The notes under the pieces: model-generated | What the model saw: the letters and a program-made list of their open reading frames with translations, nothing else | Database searches by the model: none | What the model was told of the DNA's origin: nothing | In this document: positions 53,855 to 64,000 of the stretch, one piece after another | Layout of the letters: the number at the start of each line of letters is the position of its first letter | Position numbering within the stretch: position 1 is the first letter of the stretch | Position numbers and translations under genes: made by a program | From: Caballeronia temeraria | GTDB lineage: Bacteria > Pseudomonadota > Gammaproteobacteria > Burkholderiales > Burkholderiaceae | Direction: 5' to 3' | NCBI RefSeq assembly: GCF_001544795.2 | Contig: NZ_FCOI02000001.1 | Span: 248,001-312,000 of the forward strand | Length of the DNA stretch: 64,000 nt

Positions 53855-54256
53855 TTACTGCTGCGGCTGCGTGACTTCGTCGATGCCGCGCCTGAGCGCC
53901 GGACACGCCTCGCCGACCTGCTTCTGATACTCGGCGGGATTGCTCGTTTTCAGCTTGTCGAAGCGATCGACGGCCGGCTGCGCCTGCGCGAGACCGAGCT
54001 TCCATTCGCCGTCGAAATCGGGTGCGTCGGGATAGCTCGTGCGCACGACGTCCTTGAAACGCGCGACCTTCGCGGCATCGAGATGACAGACATCTGCCGC
54101 GCCGCGCGCGATGTTCGCGCTCGTCATCACGCCTTCGGCGGCCATCAGCTCTTTCGACGATGGATGCCCGGGCGGCATTGCGGTTTGCGCCGACGCGCAG
54201 AGGCACCATGCGGCGAGAATGGAAGAAACGAGGACGGTCGAATGCTCGATGCGCAT
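53855..54256 (-). CDS. small periplasmic protein of unknown function
   Basis: The 133-residue precursor has a signal peptide (MRIEHSTVLVSSILAAWCLCASA) and a mainly helical mature part (PSSKELMAAEGVMTSANIARGAADVCHLDAAKVARFKDVVRTSYPDAPDFDGEWKLGLAQAQPAVDRF...VGEACPAL). Two cysteines (DVCHLD and EACPAL) could form a disulfide. It resembles small helical periplasmic proteins of unknown role. It ends 1 bp after the cyclase gene ends, on the other strand. Confidence 0.72.
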   Translation of the reverse strand: MRIEHSTVLVSSILAAWCLCASAQTAMPPGHPSSKELMAAEGVMTSANIARGAADVCHLDAAKVARFKDVVRTSYPDAPDFDGEWKLGLAQAQPAVDRFDKLKTSNPAEYQKQVGEACPALRRGIDEVTQPQQ

Positions 54257-54386
54257 GTGATTTTCGCTTTGTCGGTGGGGTGAAAAAATTATAGGTGAAG
54301 CCCTCTGCGCCGGACGTCTGTTATGGCGAGGATGCGCCAATAGTGCGTGCTAGAATCGATTTTCAACGCCGTTCTCAGATACAAAA

Positions 54387-55067
54387 ATGAAAAAAGGAAG
54401 CAAGGCCGCTAGTGCTGCGCCCTCGTCGACCACGGAGCAAGGGCGGCGCAAGTACGATCCTGAGGAGACCAAGCGGAACATTCTCGACATCGCCACGCAG
54501 GAGTTCTCGGCGATGGGCCTCGCGGGCGCGCGCGTCGACGCCATCGCGGAGCGCACCAACACCACGAAGCGCATGCTGTATTACTACTTCGGCAGCAAGG
54601 AAGGGCTGTACGAAGCGGTATTGGAGCAGGTCTATGGCGATATCCGCGCGCTCGAACAGGAATTGCAGCTCGCGGAAATGGAGCCGGAGGCAGCGCTGCG
54701 CGAATTCGTCGGCTTCACGTTCGACTATCACGACAAGCATCGCGATTTCGTGCGGCTCGTGACGATCGAAAACATTCACAGCGCGAAGTACATCGAACAA
54801 TCGAAGACCTTCAAGGCGCGCAATTCGACGGTCGTGAAGACCATCGAGGATCTCATCGCGCGCGGCGTCGCGGCGGGCAAGTTTCGCGACGACATCGACC
54901 CGATCGACTTGCATCTGATGATCAGCTCGTTCTGCTTTCATCGCATCGCGAACCGTCATACGTGGGGCGCGGCGTTCGGGCGCGATCCGTCGGGCACGCG
55001 CTCGCGGGCGCGTCATCGCGAGATGATCGTCGATGCCGTGCTGCGCTTCATGCGGCGCGACGGCTGA
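54387..55067 (+). CDS. TetR/AcrR-family regulator, probably of quinate/shikimate use
   Basis: The 226-residue protein has a basic leader (MKKGSKAASAAPSSTTEQGRRKYDP) and a TetR helix-turn-helix at about 30-78 (ILDIATQEFSAMGLAGARVDAIAERTNTTKRMLYYYFGSKEGLYEAV). The C-terminal ligand domain includes FTFDYHDKHRDFVRLVTIENIHSAKYI, as in TetR regulators of aromatic or shikimate catabolism. It lies next to the dehydrogenase and quiC. I infer that it controls them in response to a pathway intermediate; no operator is proven. Confidence 0.88.
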   Translation: MKKGSKAASAAPSSTTEQGRRKYDPEETKRNILDIATQEFSAMGLAGARVDAIAERTNTTKRMLYYYFGSKEGLYEAVLEQVYGDIRALEQELQLAEMEPEAALREFVGFTFDYHDKHRDFVRLVTIENIHSAKYIEQSKTFKARNSTVVKTIEDLIARGVAAGKFRDDIDPIDLHLMISSFCFHRIANRHTWGAAFGRDPSGTRSRARHREMIVDAVLRFMRRDG

Positions 55068-55085
55068 TTTCATCGCGCAAATAGC

Positions 55086-55119
55086 AAAACGGCGACGCTC
55101 TCACGAGGTCGCCGTTTTT
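55086..55119. terminator. bidirectional terminator between the TetR gene and the dehydrogenase gene
   Basis: AAAACGGCGAC-...-GTCGCCGTTTTTC forms a stem with A- and T-runs between two converging genes. Confidence 0.85.
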
Positions 55120-55135
55120 CGTTGCCGCCGATGCA

Positions 55136-55993
55136 TCAACGTTCGAGCAAGCTCTGGAAGTGCGCGAACATGCGCTCCGCATCCGGTTCCAGGCCCGTGA
55201 AGATGCGCAGCGCATCGACCGCCTGGCACACGGCCATGCCGCCGCCGCTCACGGTGCGGCAGCCGAGCGCCTTCGCGGCCTTCAGCAATTCCGTTTCGAG
55301 CGGGAAATACACAATTTCCGCGACCCACAATTCCTTGTGCAGATAGTCCGCCGGCAGCGGCAGGCCGGGCAGCTTCGCCATGCCGGTCGGCGTCGCGTGA
55401 ATGAGGCCGCTCGCCGCCGCCAGCGTTTCGCGCAGATCGCCGCCGCTTTTCACGACGCGATCCGGAAAGCGCGCCGCCAGCTCGGCGGCGAGCGAGGCCG
55501 CGCGAGCTTCGTCGGAATCGAAGAGCGTGAGTTCGCGCGCGCCCATCGTGAGCGCCGCATGCGCGACGGCCGCGCCCGCGCCGCCCGCGCCGAGCTGCAC
55601 GACGCGTTCGAGCGGCGCGCCGGGCAGACCGCGCTGGAACGCGCGCGCGAAGCCCGACCAGTCCGTGTTGTAGCCGATGCGCTTGCCGTCCTTGAGCACC
55701 ACCGTGTTGACGGCGCCGAGCGCGCGCGCGTCGGGATCGAGTTCATCGAGCAACGGGATCACGCTTTGCTTGCACGGATACGTGATGTTCAGGCCGTCGT
55801 AACCCATGCGCTCGGCGGCGGCGAGCAGATCGGGCAGGGCGGACGGGTCCAGTTGCAGCGCCTGCAGATCGATGCGCCGGTACACGTAATTGAGCCCGAG
55901 GTTGCTGCCTTCCTTTTCGTGCATGGCGGGCGTGAGCGAGCCGCCGATGCCCGATCCGATCAGGCCGATGAGATACGAAGTCTTGTGGGTCAT
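55136..55993 (-). CDS. quinate/shikimate dehydrogenase (AroE-like, catabolic type)
   Basis: The 285-residue enzyme has the substrate-binding domain with SGIGGSLTPAMHEKEG (14-29), the catalytic lysine in ITYPCKQSV, and aspartate in YNTDWSGF, and an NAD(P)-binding domain with LGAGGAGAAVAHA. 'LTPAMHEKEG' in place of the biosynthetic 'SPxxHN' points to a quinate/shikimate dehydrogenase rather than biosynthetic AroE. It oxidises quinate or shikimate to the 3-dehydro forms, and QuiC (divergent) uses the product. The start is ATG 55993. Confidence 0.9.
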   Translation of the reverse strand: MTHKTSYLIGLIGSGIGGSLTPAMHEKEGSNLGLNYVYRRIDLQALQLDPSALPDLLAAAERMGYDGLNITYPCKQSVIPLLDELDPDARALGAVNTVVLKDGKRIGYNTDWSGFARAFQRGLPGAPLERVVQLGAGGAGAAVAHAALTMGARELTLFDSDEARAASLAAELAARFPDRVVKSGGDLRETLAAASGLIHATPTGMAKLPGLPLPADYLHKELWVAEIVYFPLETELLKAAKALGCRTVSGGGMAVCQAVDALRIFTGLEPDAERMFAHFQSLLER

Positions 55994-56231
55994 GCGAGCG
56001 CTCCGGCATGGATGAGCACTGCATGCTGCAGTGCGAGATTGAATACGCCGCAGTGTGAACGCACGCGCGAGGCTTGTCGGTTCGTGTTTTCACCGATTTG
56101 TACGGTCTAGTTAGTTTGTTATTATCTCGCAGAATGACGTGGATTGCGCGCGTCCGTCATGCGGACGACCTACACTGGAAGCCACCGCCCGATCCATCCC
56201 GCATTCACTGAATTGCAACGAGGAGGCAGCG
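55994..56231. promoter_or_regulatory. divergent promoter region of the shikimate-catabolic genes
   Basis: This 238-bp gap lies between the dehydrogenase gene and quiC. An AT-richer stretch, GTACGGTCTAGTTAGTTTG (near 56100-56118), is a plausible TetR-family site or promoter core because it is the only AT-rich island here, but it is not a perfect palindrome. Confidence 0.4.
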
Positions 56232-58145
56232 ATGCTGCGTTCAATCCGGACTTCCATCGCGACGGTATCCATCAGCGGCACGCTTCCCGAGAAGCTGCAC
56301 GCCATCAAGGCGGCCGGTTTCGACGGCGTCGAGATCTTCGAGAACGATCTGCTGTATTTCGACGGCACGCCCGCCGACGTGCGCCGCATGTGCGCCGATC
56401 TCGGCCTCGAGATCTACCTGTTCCAGCCGTTCCGCGACTTCGACGGCGTGAGCCCCGAGCGGCTTGCGCGCAACGTCGAGCGCGCGAAACGCAAGTTCGA
56501 GCTGATGCACGAACTGGGCACGGACCGCATTCTCGTGTGCAGCAACGTGTCGCCGGACACGATCCGCGACGACGCGCTCATCACCGATCAGCTCGGCGTG
56601 CTCGCGAACATCGCGGGGGAAGCGGGCGTGATCGTCGCGTACGAGGCGCTCGCGTGGGGTCGCTACATCAACTCGTACAAGCACGCGTGGAAGCTCGTCG
56701 ATGCCGTGAATCATCCGAGCCTCGGCCTCGCGCTCGATACGTTCCACACGCTGTCGATCCGCGATTCGGTCGACGAGATCGCGTCGATTCCGGGGGATCG
56801 CATCGCGTTCGTGCAGATCGCGGATGCGCCCGTGCTCGCGATGGACGTGCTCGAATGGAGCCGCCACTATCGCTGCTTTCCGGGGCAGGGCGCGTTCGAT
56901 GTCGCGGGCTTCACCGCGCGCGTGCTCGAAGCCGGCTACAAGGGCCCGCTGTCGCTCGAAATCTTCAACGACGGTTTTCGCGCCGCGCCGACCGCGATCA
57001 CGGCGGCCGACGGTCATCGCTCGCTGCGCTTCCTCGAAGAACAGACGCGCGAGCTGCTGGTGTCCGAAGGCAAGGACGTGCCGCCGGAGCTGTTCAATCC
57101 GCCCGCACCGCCCGAGCACATCGGCTTTCAGTTTCTTGAATTCGCCGTCGACGATTCGACGCGCGAACATCTGTCGCAATGGCTCGGCCGGCTCGGCTTC
57201 AGGCTCGCGGGCAAGCATCGCTCGAAGGATGTCGCGCTGTATCGGCATGGCGCGGGCTCGATCGTGCTCAACGCGGAAGCCGATTCGTTCGCGAGCGCGT
57301 TCTTCCAGAAGCATGGCTTGTCTTTGTGCGCATCGGCGTTTCACGTCGATGACGCGAAGCAGGCGTTCGAGCGCGCCGCCGCGTATGGCTCGCAGCCGTT
57401 TTCGGGGCGTGTCGGCCCGAACGAGCGCGTGGTGCCGGGCGTGCAGTCGCCCGACGGCAGCCTCGATTATTTCGTCGATGAAGCGAAAGGCGGCCCGACG
57501 CTGTGGGAATCGGACTTCATCCTGACGGACATCGACGGACCGTACGAAGTGGGCCCGCTTTCGCGCATCGATCACGTGTGCCTGTCGCTGCCCGCCGACG
57601 CGCTCGATACCTGGGTGCTGTTCTTCCGCAGCGCGTTCGGCTTCGAGACTGAGGCCGCGGTGCTCGTGCCCGATCCGTACGGCCTCGTGCGCAGCCGCGC
57701 GGTGAGGAGCCGCGACGGCTCGGTGCGCATCGCGCTGAATGCATCGATGGATCGCTATACGGCGGTGTCGGAATCGCTCTCGACGTATCGCGGTTCGGGT
57801 CTGAATCACGTCGCGTTCAGCACGCCCGATATCTTCGATGCGATTCCGCGCCTCGAAGCCGATGGCGTCAAATTCCTGCGCATTCCGGGCAATTACTACG
57901 ATGATCTCGTCGCGCGCTTCGGCCTGCCCGATGACCAGATCGACCCGATGCGCGAGCACAACATCCTTTACGACCGCGACGAGCGCGGCGGCGAGTTCTT
58001 CCATGCGTACACGGAGCAGCTCGATCAGCGCTTCTTCCTCGAAGTGATCGAGCGGCGTGGCGGCTACGACGGTTACGGCGCGGCAAACGCGGCGGTGCGG
58101 CTCGCGGCGCATGCGCAACAGCGCGCGCGTCAGGCGGCGAGATGA
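56232..58145 (+). CDS. quiC: 3-dehydroshikimate dehydratase fused to HPPD-like domain (QuiC type)
   Basis: The 637-residue protein has an N-terminal TIM-barrel sugar-isomerase-like domain (1-280; MLRSIRTSIATVSISGTLPEKLHAIKAAGFDGVEIFE..., metal ligands in AYEALAWGRY and LALDTFHTLS and SLEIFNDGFR) that makes protocatechuate, and a C-terminal 4-hydroxyphenylpyruvate-dioxygenase-like vicinal-oxygen-chelate domain (about 295-625) with IDHVCLSL, GLNHVAFST and the end EFFHAYTEQLDQRFFLEVIERRGGYDGYG. Pseudomonad QuiC1 has the same fusion. AGGAGG precedes ATG 56232. Confidence 0.95.
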   Translation: MLRSIRTSIATVSISGTLPEKLHAIKAAGFDGVEIFENDLLYFDGTPADVRRMCADLGLEIYLFQPFRDFDGVSPERLARNVERAKRKFELMHELGTDRILVCSNVSPDTIRDDALITDQLGVLANIAGEAGVIVAYEALAWGRYINSYKHAWKLVDAVNHPSLGLALDTFHTLSIRDSVDEIASIPGDRIAFVQIADAPVLAMDVLEWSRHYRCFPGQGAFDVAGFTARVLEAGYKGPLSLEIFNDGFRAAPTAITAADGHRSLRFLEEQTRELLVSEGKDVPPELFNPPAPPEHIGFQFLEFAVDDSTREHLSQWLGRLGFRLAGKHRSKDVALYRHGAGSIVLNAEADSFASAFFQKHGLSLCASAFHVDDAKQAFERAAAYGSQPFSGRVGPNERVVPGVQSPDGSLDYFVDEAKGGPTLWESDFILTDIDGPYEVGPLSRIDHVCLSLPADALDTWVLFFRSAFGFETEAAVLVPDPYGLVRSRAVRSRDGSVRIALNASMDRYTAVSESLSTYRGSGLNHVAFSTPDIFDAIPRLEADGVKFLRIPGNYYDDLVARFGLPDDQIDPMREHNILYDRDERGGEFFHAYTEQLDQRFFLEVIERRGGYDGYGAANAAVRLAAHAQQRARQAAR

Positions 58146-58148
58146 CGC

Positions 58149-58466
58149 TCAGGCGCTTTCGGCTTTTCCGTTGCCGGCCGCGAGCGCGCGTTCGCGTCTG
58201 AGTTCATCTTCGCGCGAGCGGGCGGCGGCTTCGAATGCGTCGATATGCAGAAACAGCCGATGCACGGTCTGAATCTGCGTATGAGAAAGATGTGACCGGC
58301 GCGTGATCGCTGCGAGCCGCTCGCGCCAGTACGAAGGCGGCAGCAGCGGGCCGCCGAGATCGCCCGACAATGAACGGCGCAGCACCCGTTCGAGGTGCGT
58401 CAGGTCCTGGTCAGCCAGCAACGCCGAAAACGCGCCCTGCGGCTTGATATCGGAGAATGGGTCCAT
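58149..58466 (-). CDS. small hypothetical protein
   Basis: The 105-residue soluble protein (MDPFSDIKPQGAFSALLADQDLTHLERVLRRSLSGDLGGPLLPPSYWRERLAAITRRSHLSHTQIQTVHRLFLHIDAFEAAARSR in outline) is helical with a charged end. No known domain. I chose ATG 58466, with GGAA upstream; ATG 58490 is an alternative adding eight residues. It ends 3 bp from the quiC stop on the other strand and precedes the tRNA-Arg gene. Confidence 0.62.
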   Translation of the reverse strand: MDPFSDIKPQGAFSALLADQDLTHLERVLRRSLSGDLGGPLLPPSYWRERLAAITRRSHLSHTQIQTVHRLFLHIDAFEAAARSREDELRRERALAAGNGKAESA

Positions 58467-58642
58467 TATTCCGATGGCGGCGCGCTTCATCGAAACTTGA
58501 TAGGTGAAAACCCTCGATTCCGATGATTTTTTTCGACGCCCGGCGCAGCGTCCGAAATTCTTCACGCCGATGGCGATCCCGCCGATCGCGTTTGCTATAC
58601 TCTGCGCTCGCTCGGCCGACGCAGTCGGTCACGCACGGTCCG

Positions 58643-58717
58643 CTCCCCGTAGTTCAATGGATAGAACGAGTGCCTCCTAAGCGCTAGATGCAGGTTCGAT
58701 TCCTGCCGGGGGGACCA
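58643..58717 (+). tRNA. tRNA-Arg(CCU): tRNA-Arg, anticodon CCU
   Basis: A complete cloverleaf of 75 bases including encoded CCA: acceptor CTCCCCG / CGGGGGG, D-arm GTTC/GAAC, anticodon stem AGTGC/GCGCT with loop CTCCTAA (anticodon CCT), T-arm GCAGG-TTCGATT-CCTGC, discriminator A. It reads AGG arginine codons. One G-U pair in the acceptor stem and one in the anticodon stem are normal. Such genes are common phage integration sites, but no integrase or repeated end is seen here. Confidence 0.96.
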
Positions 58718-58821
58718 CCGACCACCTCTCGCCTTCCGCAGCACCCGGTCCCGTTGGACCGCGCGCACTTTCCCGTCGATAATGCGTCCACTCCGGTTAC
58801 GCCATCACGGCTCGCGCGCTC

Positions 58822-59619
58822 ATGACGGAAATCCAGTCCGCGGTGCTCGTCTTCATCCTCCTTCTGGCCAGCACGGTCATCGGCGCGATCGTGCGGCCGC
58901 TCCTGCCCGAAGAACACAAGGCACAGGAAACGGTGCAGCTCGTCCAGTTGCTCGTCGGCATGCTGGTAACCTTCGCGGCGCTCGTGCTTGGCTTGCTGAC
59001 CGCATCGGCGAAAACGGTTTTCGACACGACCAACGGCGACATGCGCAGCTACGCGGCCTCGATCATCGAGCTGGACCGGACGATGCGCGACTACGGCGCC
59101 GACCTCGATCACGCCCGCGAACTGCTGCGCACGTACACGGCGGCGGCCGTGGCGAGCACCTGGCCGAACGAGCCGCGCCCGCCCGGCGACTATCCGAAGG
59201 TCGACCCGCCGTCGAAGACCGACAGCCTCGCGAGCGACACGCTCGGCGCGATCCTGAGTCAGGCGCAGCGCGAAGTGCGCATGCTCCATCCGCGCGATGA
59301 TTATCATCGCCAGCTCGCCGCCGAAGCCGCCACGCGTTTCGAGCAGCTGATCGCGCTGCGCTGGAAGCTGGTCGAAGAGGCGCACGGATCGATTTCCTAT
59401 CCGTTCGACCGGATTCTCGTCGGCTGGCTGCTCATCATCTTTCTGTGTTTCGGGCTGATCGCGCCGCGTAACGCGCTTTCGCTCGTGACGATCACGCTCG
59501 GCGCGCTGTCGATCGCGTCGGCGGTGCTCGTGATCCTCGATCTCGATACACCTTTCACCGGCGCGATCATGATCGGCAGCCAGCCGATGCGCGACGCGCT
59601 CGCCTACGAGGCCCGCTGA
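58822..59619 (+). CDS. DUF4239-like membrane protein
   Basis: The 265-residue protein has four predicted membrane helices in two pairs: about 5-24 (SAVLVFILLLASTVIGAIVR) and 42-62 (LLVGMLVTFAALVLGLLTAS), then a soluble helical middle part (about 70-195), and 195-250 (ILVGWLLIIFLCFGLIAP, LSIASAVLVILDLDTP). This is the bestrophin-like DUF4239 pattern; the role, perhaps an ion channel, is unproven. It overlaps the methyltransferase start by 1 bp (TGATG). Confidence 0.8.
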   Translation: MTEIQSAVLVFILLLASTVIGAIVRPLLPEEHKAQETVQLVQLLVGMLVTFAALVLGLLTASAKTVFDTTNGDMRSYAASIIELDRTMRDYGADLDHARELLRTYTAAAVASTWPNEPRPPGDYPKVDPPSKTDSLASDTLGAILSQAQREVRMLHPRDDYHRQLAAEAATRFEQLIALRWKLVEEAHGSISYPFDRILVGWLLIIFLCFGLIAPRNALSLVTITLGALSIASAVLVILDLDTPFTGAIMIGSQPMRDALAYEAR

Positions 59620-60368
59620 TGCTCTACGACGATCCGCGCCTGGTCGCGCTGTACGACGTCCTCAATCCCTTCGCGCCCGACACGGCGTTTTATCTCGCGC
59701 TGGCGGAATCGGCGGGGCATGTCGTCGATCTGGGTTGCGGCACGGGACTGCTGGCCGCCGAGCTGGCGAAGCGCGGGCATTGCGTGACGGGCATCGATCC
59801 GTCGCCTCAGATGTTGCGTGTGGCGCGCGCGCGTGCCGAAGGCGACGAAGTGACGTGGATCGAAGGCGATACGGGCGCGCTGCCGTTCGTCGGCGCCGCC
59901 GATCTGCTCGTGATGACGGGCCACGTCGCGCAAATTTTCCTCGACGATGCCGCGTTCCTCGCGACGCTCAAAGCCGCGCGCCGGGCGATCCGGCCGGGCG
60001 GCACGCTCGCGTTCGACAGCCGCAATCCGGCGGCGCGCGCGTGGGAGAACTGGACGCGCGAGCGTTCATCGAAATGCGTAAAAGCGCCGGATGGACGAAC
60101 GGTCGAAGTGTGGCACGAGCGGCACGCCGAACCCGATCCGCTCGCGACCGGGCGCGCGGCGTTCACGACGTATTACCGCTTCGCGCCGACGCCGGAAATG
60201 CCGGAGGAGGAGACGCTCTCCGCCGCGAGCGAACTGCGCTTTCGCACGCGCGACGAACTTGCGCGCCTGCTCGCCGAAGCGGGCTTTGCGCAGATCGACT
60301 GGTACGGAGACTGGACCCGCGCGCCGGTCGATGAAACGAGCCGCGAGTTGATCGCGGTGGCGCGCTGA
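59619..60368 (+). CDS. class I SAM-dependent methyltransferase
   Basis: The 249-residue protein has motif I GHVVDLGCGTGLLAAELAKRG near residues 34-54, motif II-like VTGIDPSPQMLRVARARA, and post-motifs DLLVMTGHVAQIF and RRAIRPGGTLAFDSRNP. The substrate is unknown. Its ATG shares a base with the stop of the DUF4239-like gene, so the two are probably coupled. It converges on the rubredoxin gene. Confidence 0.9.
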   Translation: MLYDDPRLVALYDVLNPFAPDTAFYLALAESAGHVVDLGCGTGLLAAELAKRGHCVTGIDPSPQMLRVARARAEGDEVTWIEGDTGALPFVGAADLLVMTGHVAQIFLDDAAFLATLKAARRAIRPGGTLAFDSRNPAARAWENWTRERSSKCVKAPDGRTVEVWHERHAEPDPLATGRAAFTTYYRFAPTPEMPEEETLSAASELRFRTRDELARLLAEAGFAQIDWYGDWTRAPVDETSRELIAVAR

Positions 60369-60408
60369 AAAGAAGCGACGTCGCCGCCCACGGGCGCGGC
60401 GGCACGCA

Positions 60409-60591
60409 TCAGAACTCGACGACGACGAAATCGGCCTTGCCCACGTCGCACAGCGGGCAGCGCCAGTCGGCGGAGATGTCCTCGAAACGGGTGCCGGCCG
60501 GAATGCCTTCGTCCGGCAGACCCTCTTCCTCGTTGTAGATCCAGCCGCAAATCAGGCAGACCCAGCTTTTGTATTCGATGACTTCGCTCAC
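60409..60591 (-). CDS. rubredoxin
   Basis: The 60-residue protein has the two iron-binding knuckles C12-x-x-C15-G (VCLICGWIY) and C45-x-x-C48 (RCPLCDVGK), which hold one iron in an Fe(Cys)4 site for one-electron transfer. GTG 60591 gives the normal rubredoxin length (MSEVIEYKSWVCLICG); the frame is open upstream but that part is not rubredoxin-like. Partners such as alkane hydroxylase are not encoded nearby. Confidence 0.93.
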   Translation of the reverse strand: MSEVIEYKSWVCLICGWIYNEEEGLPDEGIPAGTRFEDISADWRCPLCDVGKADFVVVEF

Positions 60592-60807
60592 GACAGACTC
60601 TTGATTCGAAAGAAATAAACGGACGGCGTGCGCTCGAAGACGATGCGCGGCGCGGCGACCCGGCATCTTACAGGAATCGGCGTGATCGTTCCCCGATCGC
60701 CGTCCGCAGGATGGTCCCGATACGAGCCTTAGAAAGCCCGGTGTATGCTTTTCGGGTCTTGGGCGCCGCTGCGCGCCATCGACCGGTTTCACAACTTGGA
60801 GAAAACG

Positions 60808-61218
60808 ATGAACAAAAAGCTCTTGGGTGCGATGCTGACGGGCGCGATCCTGCTCACGCAGTACGCCGGTGCGGCGCACGCGCAGGCGCGCGTCTATTTC
60901 GTCGAGCCGAAGGACGGCGCGACCGTGACGAGTCCCGTGCACGTGAAATTCGGCGTCGACGGCATGTCCATCGCGCCGGCGGGCACGATGACCGACGGCA
61001 CCGGCCATCATCATCTGCTGATCGATGGCAAGCCGCTGCCGAAGGGCACCGTGATTCCGGCCAATGATACGTCGCTGCATTTCGGTAAGGGCCAGACCGA
61101 AGCCGACGTGAAGCTGCCGCCCGGCGATCACACGCTGACGATGCAGTTCGGCGACGGCGCGCACCGTTCATACGGGCCGGAGATGAGCCAGACGATCAAG
61201 GTGCACGTCAAGCAATAA
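60808..61218 (+). CDS. periplasmic DUF4399 protein
   Basis: The 136-residue precursor has a signal peptide (MNKKLLGAMLTGAILLTQYAGAAHA) and the DUF4399 beta-sandwich: ARVYFVEPKDGATVTSPVHVKFGVDGMSIAPAG, then GTGHHHLLIDG and KLPPGDHTLTMQFGDGAHRSYGPEMSQTIKV. The HHH cluster may bind metal, but that is not shown. TTGGAGAAAACG precedes ATG 60808. A single gene. Confidence 0.9.
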   Translation: MNKKLLGAMLTGAILLTQYAGAAHAQARVYFVEPKDGATVTSPVHVKFGVDGMSIAPAGTMTDGTGHHHLLIDGKPLPKGTVIPANDTSLHFGKGQTEADVKLPPGDHTLTMQFGDGAHRSYGPEMSQTIKVHVKQ

Positions 61219-61369
61219 ACGATCTCGCGCGTGGCGGCCCGCGTGCCGCCATGCCGTTCGGCCTATCCCATCCGGACGATAGAGCGGCGCGCGCCGCGCC
61301 CGGTACAATGGCCGCTTCCATCGGTTGTCGGGTTCGTCGCCGATTCTTCGCCATTCATCCGGTTTTCCC

Positions 61370-63304
<1,935 letters not shown>

Positions 63305-63551
63305 GCGCTTTGAAGGGCCGCGGATGCGTCGAACGCGTGAACGCGCAGGACGCGCGTTTTATCGCGCCGAGGTGGGCGCGGCGAGCGAAAACCGCTATTC
63401 TCCTAGCGCGGCTCGAATCGGCGGGCGGTTTTCCGCTTCGTTTTCAAGGCATCCGGCCAGGCACAACATCAAGCATTTGCCGGCAGATCGGGCGTCACGT
63501 CGTGGCATGTCCCCGACATAGCGCGCCCGAGAGCCGGATCAACGTTCAACT

Positions 63552-64000
63552 ATGTCCACGAAAAAATCCAGCGCAATGGCGACAGACGGGCGAGGCAAGC
63601 GGTCTGTCATGAATGCCAAGGCAGCCGGCTACAGCGAAGCATCGATCAAGGTGCTCAAGGGCCTGGAGCCGGTCAAGCAGCGGCCCGGCATGTACACGCG
63701 GACCGAGAATCCGCTGCACATCATTCAGGAAGTGATCGACAACGCTTCCGACGAGGCGCTCGGCGGCTTCGGCAAGCAGATCACGGTCACGCTGCATAAC
63801 GACAACTCCGTGTCCGTCGAGGACGACGGCCGTGGCATTCCGTTCGGTCTGCATCCCGAAGAAGGCGTGCCGGTCGTCGAGATCGTGTTCACGCGGCTGC
63901 ACGCGGGCGGCAAGTTCGACAAAGCCGCGGGCGGCGCCTATACGTTCTCGGGCGGTCTGCACGGTGTCGGCGTGTCGGTGACGAACGCGCTCGCGACGCG
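63552..64000 (+). CDS. parE: topoisomerase IV subunit B (ParE), N-terminal part
   Basis: The gene runs off the right end; 149 codons are visible. After a basic leader (about 1-25) the GHKL ATPase domain begins: [44 protein letters not shown] with catalytic E60 and Mg-binding N64, then [11 protein letters not shown] and [27 protein letters not shown] and [10 protein letters not shown] are ParE-like rather than GyrB-like. With ParC it unlinks daughter chromosomes. ATG 63552 was taken as the first in frame; ATG 63609 is a possible shorter start. Confidence 0.93.
   Translation, partial: MSTKKSSAMATDGRGKRSVMNAKAAGYSEASIKVLKGLEPVKQRPGMYTRTENPLHIIQEVIDNASDEALGGFGKQITVTLHNDNSVSVEDDGRGIPFGLHPEEGVPVVEIVFTRLHAGGKFDKAAGGAYTFSGGLHGVGVSVTNALAT

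Noticed and set aside
58643..58717. tRNA-Arg(CCU) as an integration site of a mobile element
   Set aside because: No integrase, no direct repeat of the tRNA 3' end and no change in composition downstream was seen.

Overview
The window is high-GC, densely coded DNA from a Gram-negative betaproteobacterium of the family Burkholderiaceae (Burkholderia / Paraburkholderia / Caballeronia type). The evidence is a glucokinase-HexR fusion, OmpC-like trimeric porins, the hemL-ribD-ribE order, DUF883, BON and DUF2383 stress proteins and a 3-dehydroshikimate dehydratase fused to an HPPD-like domain. It is chromosomal (ribBA, hemL, parE). The genus is an inference.

Layout. 0-8.4 kb: start of ribBA, an inserted Phd/YefM-type toxin-antitoxin pair, ribE, ribD and hemL on the minus strand, an EVE-like protein, a Bcr/CflA exporter and a prolyl oligopeptidase. 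8.4-17.6 kb: a glucose module, with a sugar ABC importer (binding protein, two permeases, ATPase) divergent from zwf-pgl-glk/hexR. A perfect HexR-type palindrome overlaps the zwf promoter. 17.7-20.4 kb: two tandem paralogous porins. 20.9-23.2 kb: hisQ-hisM-hisP without a binding protein. 23.6-29.4 kb: pirin, a Spy-like periplasmic protein divergent from an OmpR/EnvZ-type two-component pair, a small unknown protein and a membrane diguanylate cyclase. 30.1-33.2 kb: a fused double permease and an ATPase of the nitrate/sulfonate type. 33.4-34.0 kb: hicAB. 34.1-35.2 kb: two tandem paralogous lipoproteins.

35.4-50.1 kb is the most interesting part. It encodes a sigma-54 factor (rpoN) that is not beside lptB or hpf, two sigma-54 activators (one without a sensory domain, one with a receiver but no adjacent kinase), and many small stress or envelope proteins: DUF883, BON, DUF2383, DUF4142, DUF1488, a DJ-1/PfpI amidotransferase, a glycine-zipper protein, trehalose-6-phosphate synthase, and proline-rich and acidic disordered proteins. 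Reading the intergenic DNA I found -24/-12 sigma-54 promoters before most of these transcription units. One is a perfect consensus 57 bp before rpoN itself. I infer a self-amplifying sigma-54 stress regulon packed into one 15-kb island.

50.1-64 kb: a DHA2-type exporter, a YbhB/PEBP protein, a double-PAS diguanylate cyclase, a quinate/shikimate catabolic set (TetR regulator, dehydrogenase, quiC), tRNA-Arg(CCU), a DUF4239-like membrane protein, a methyltransferase, rubredoxin, a DUF4399 periplasmic protein, the ABC-F ATPase Uup, and the start of parE, cut by the window end.
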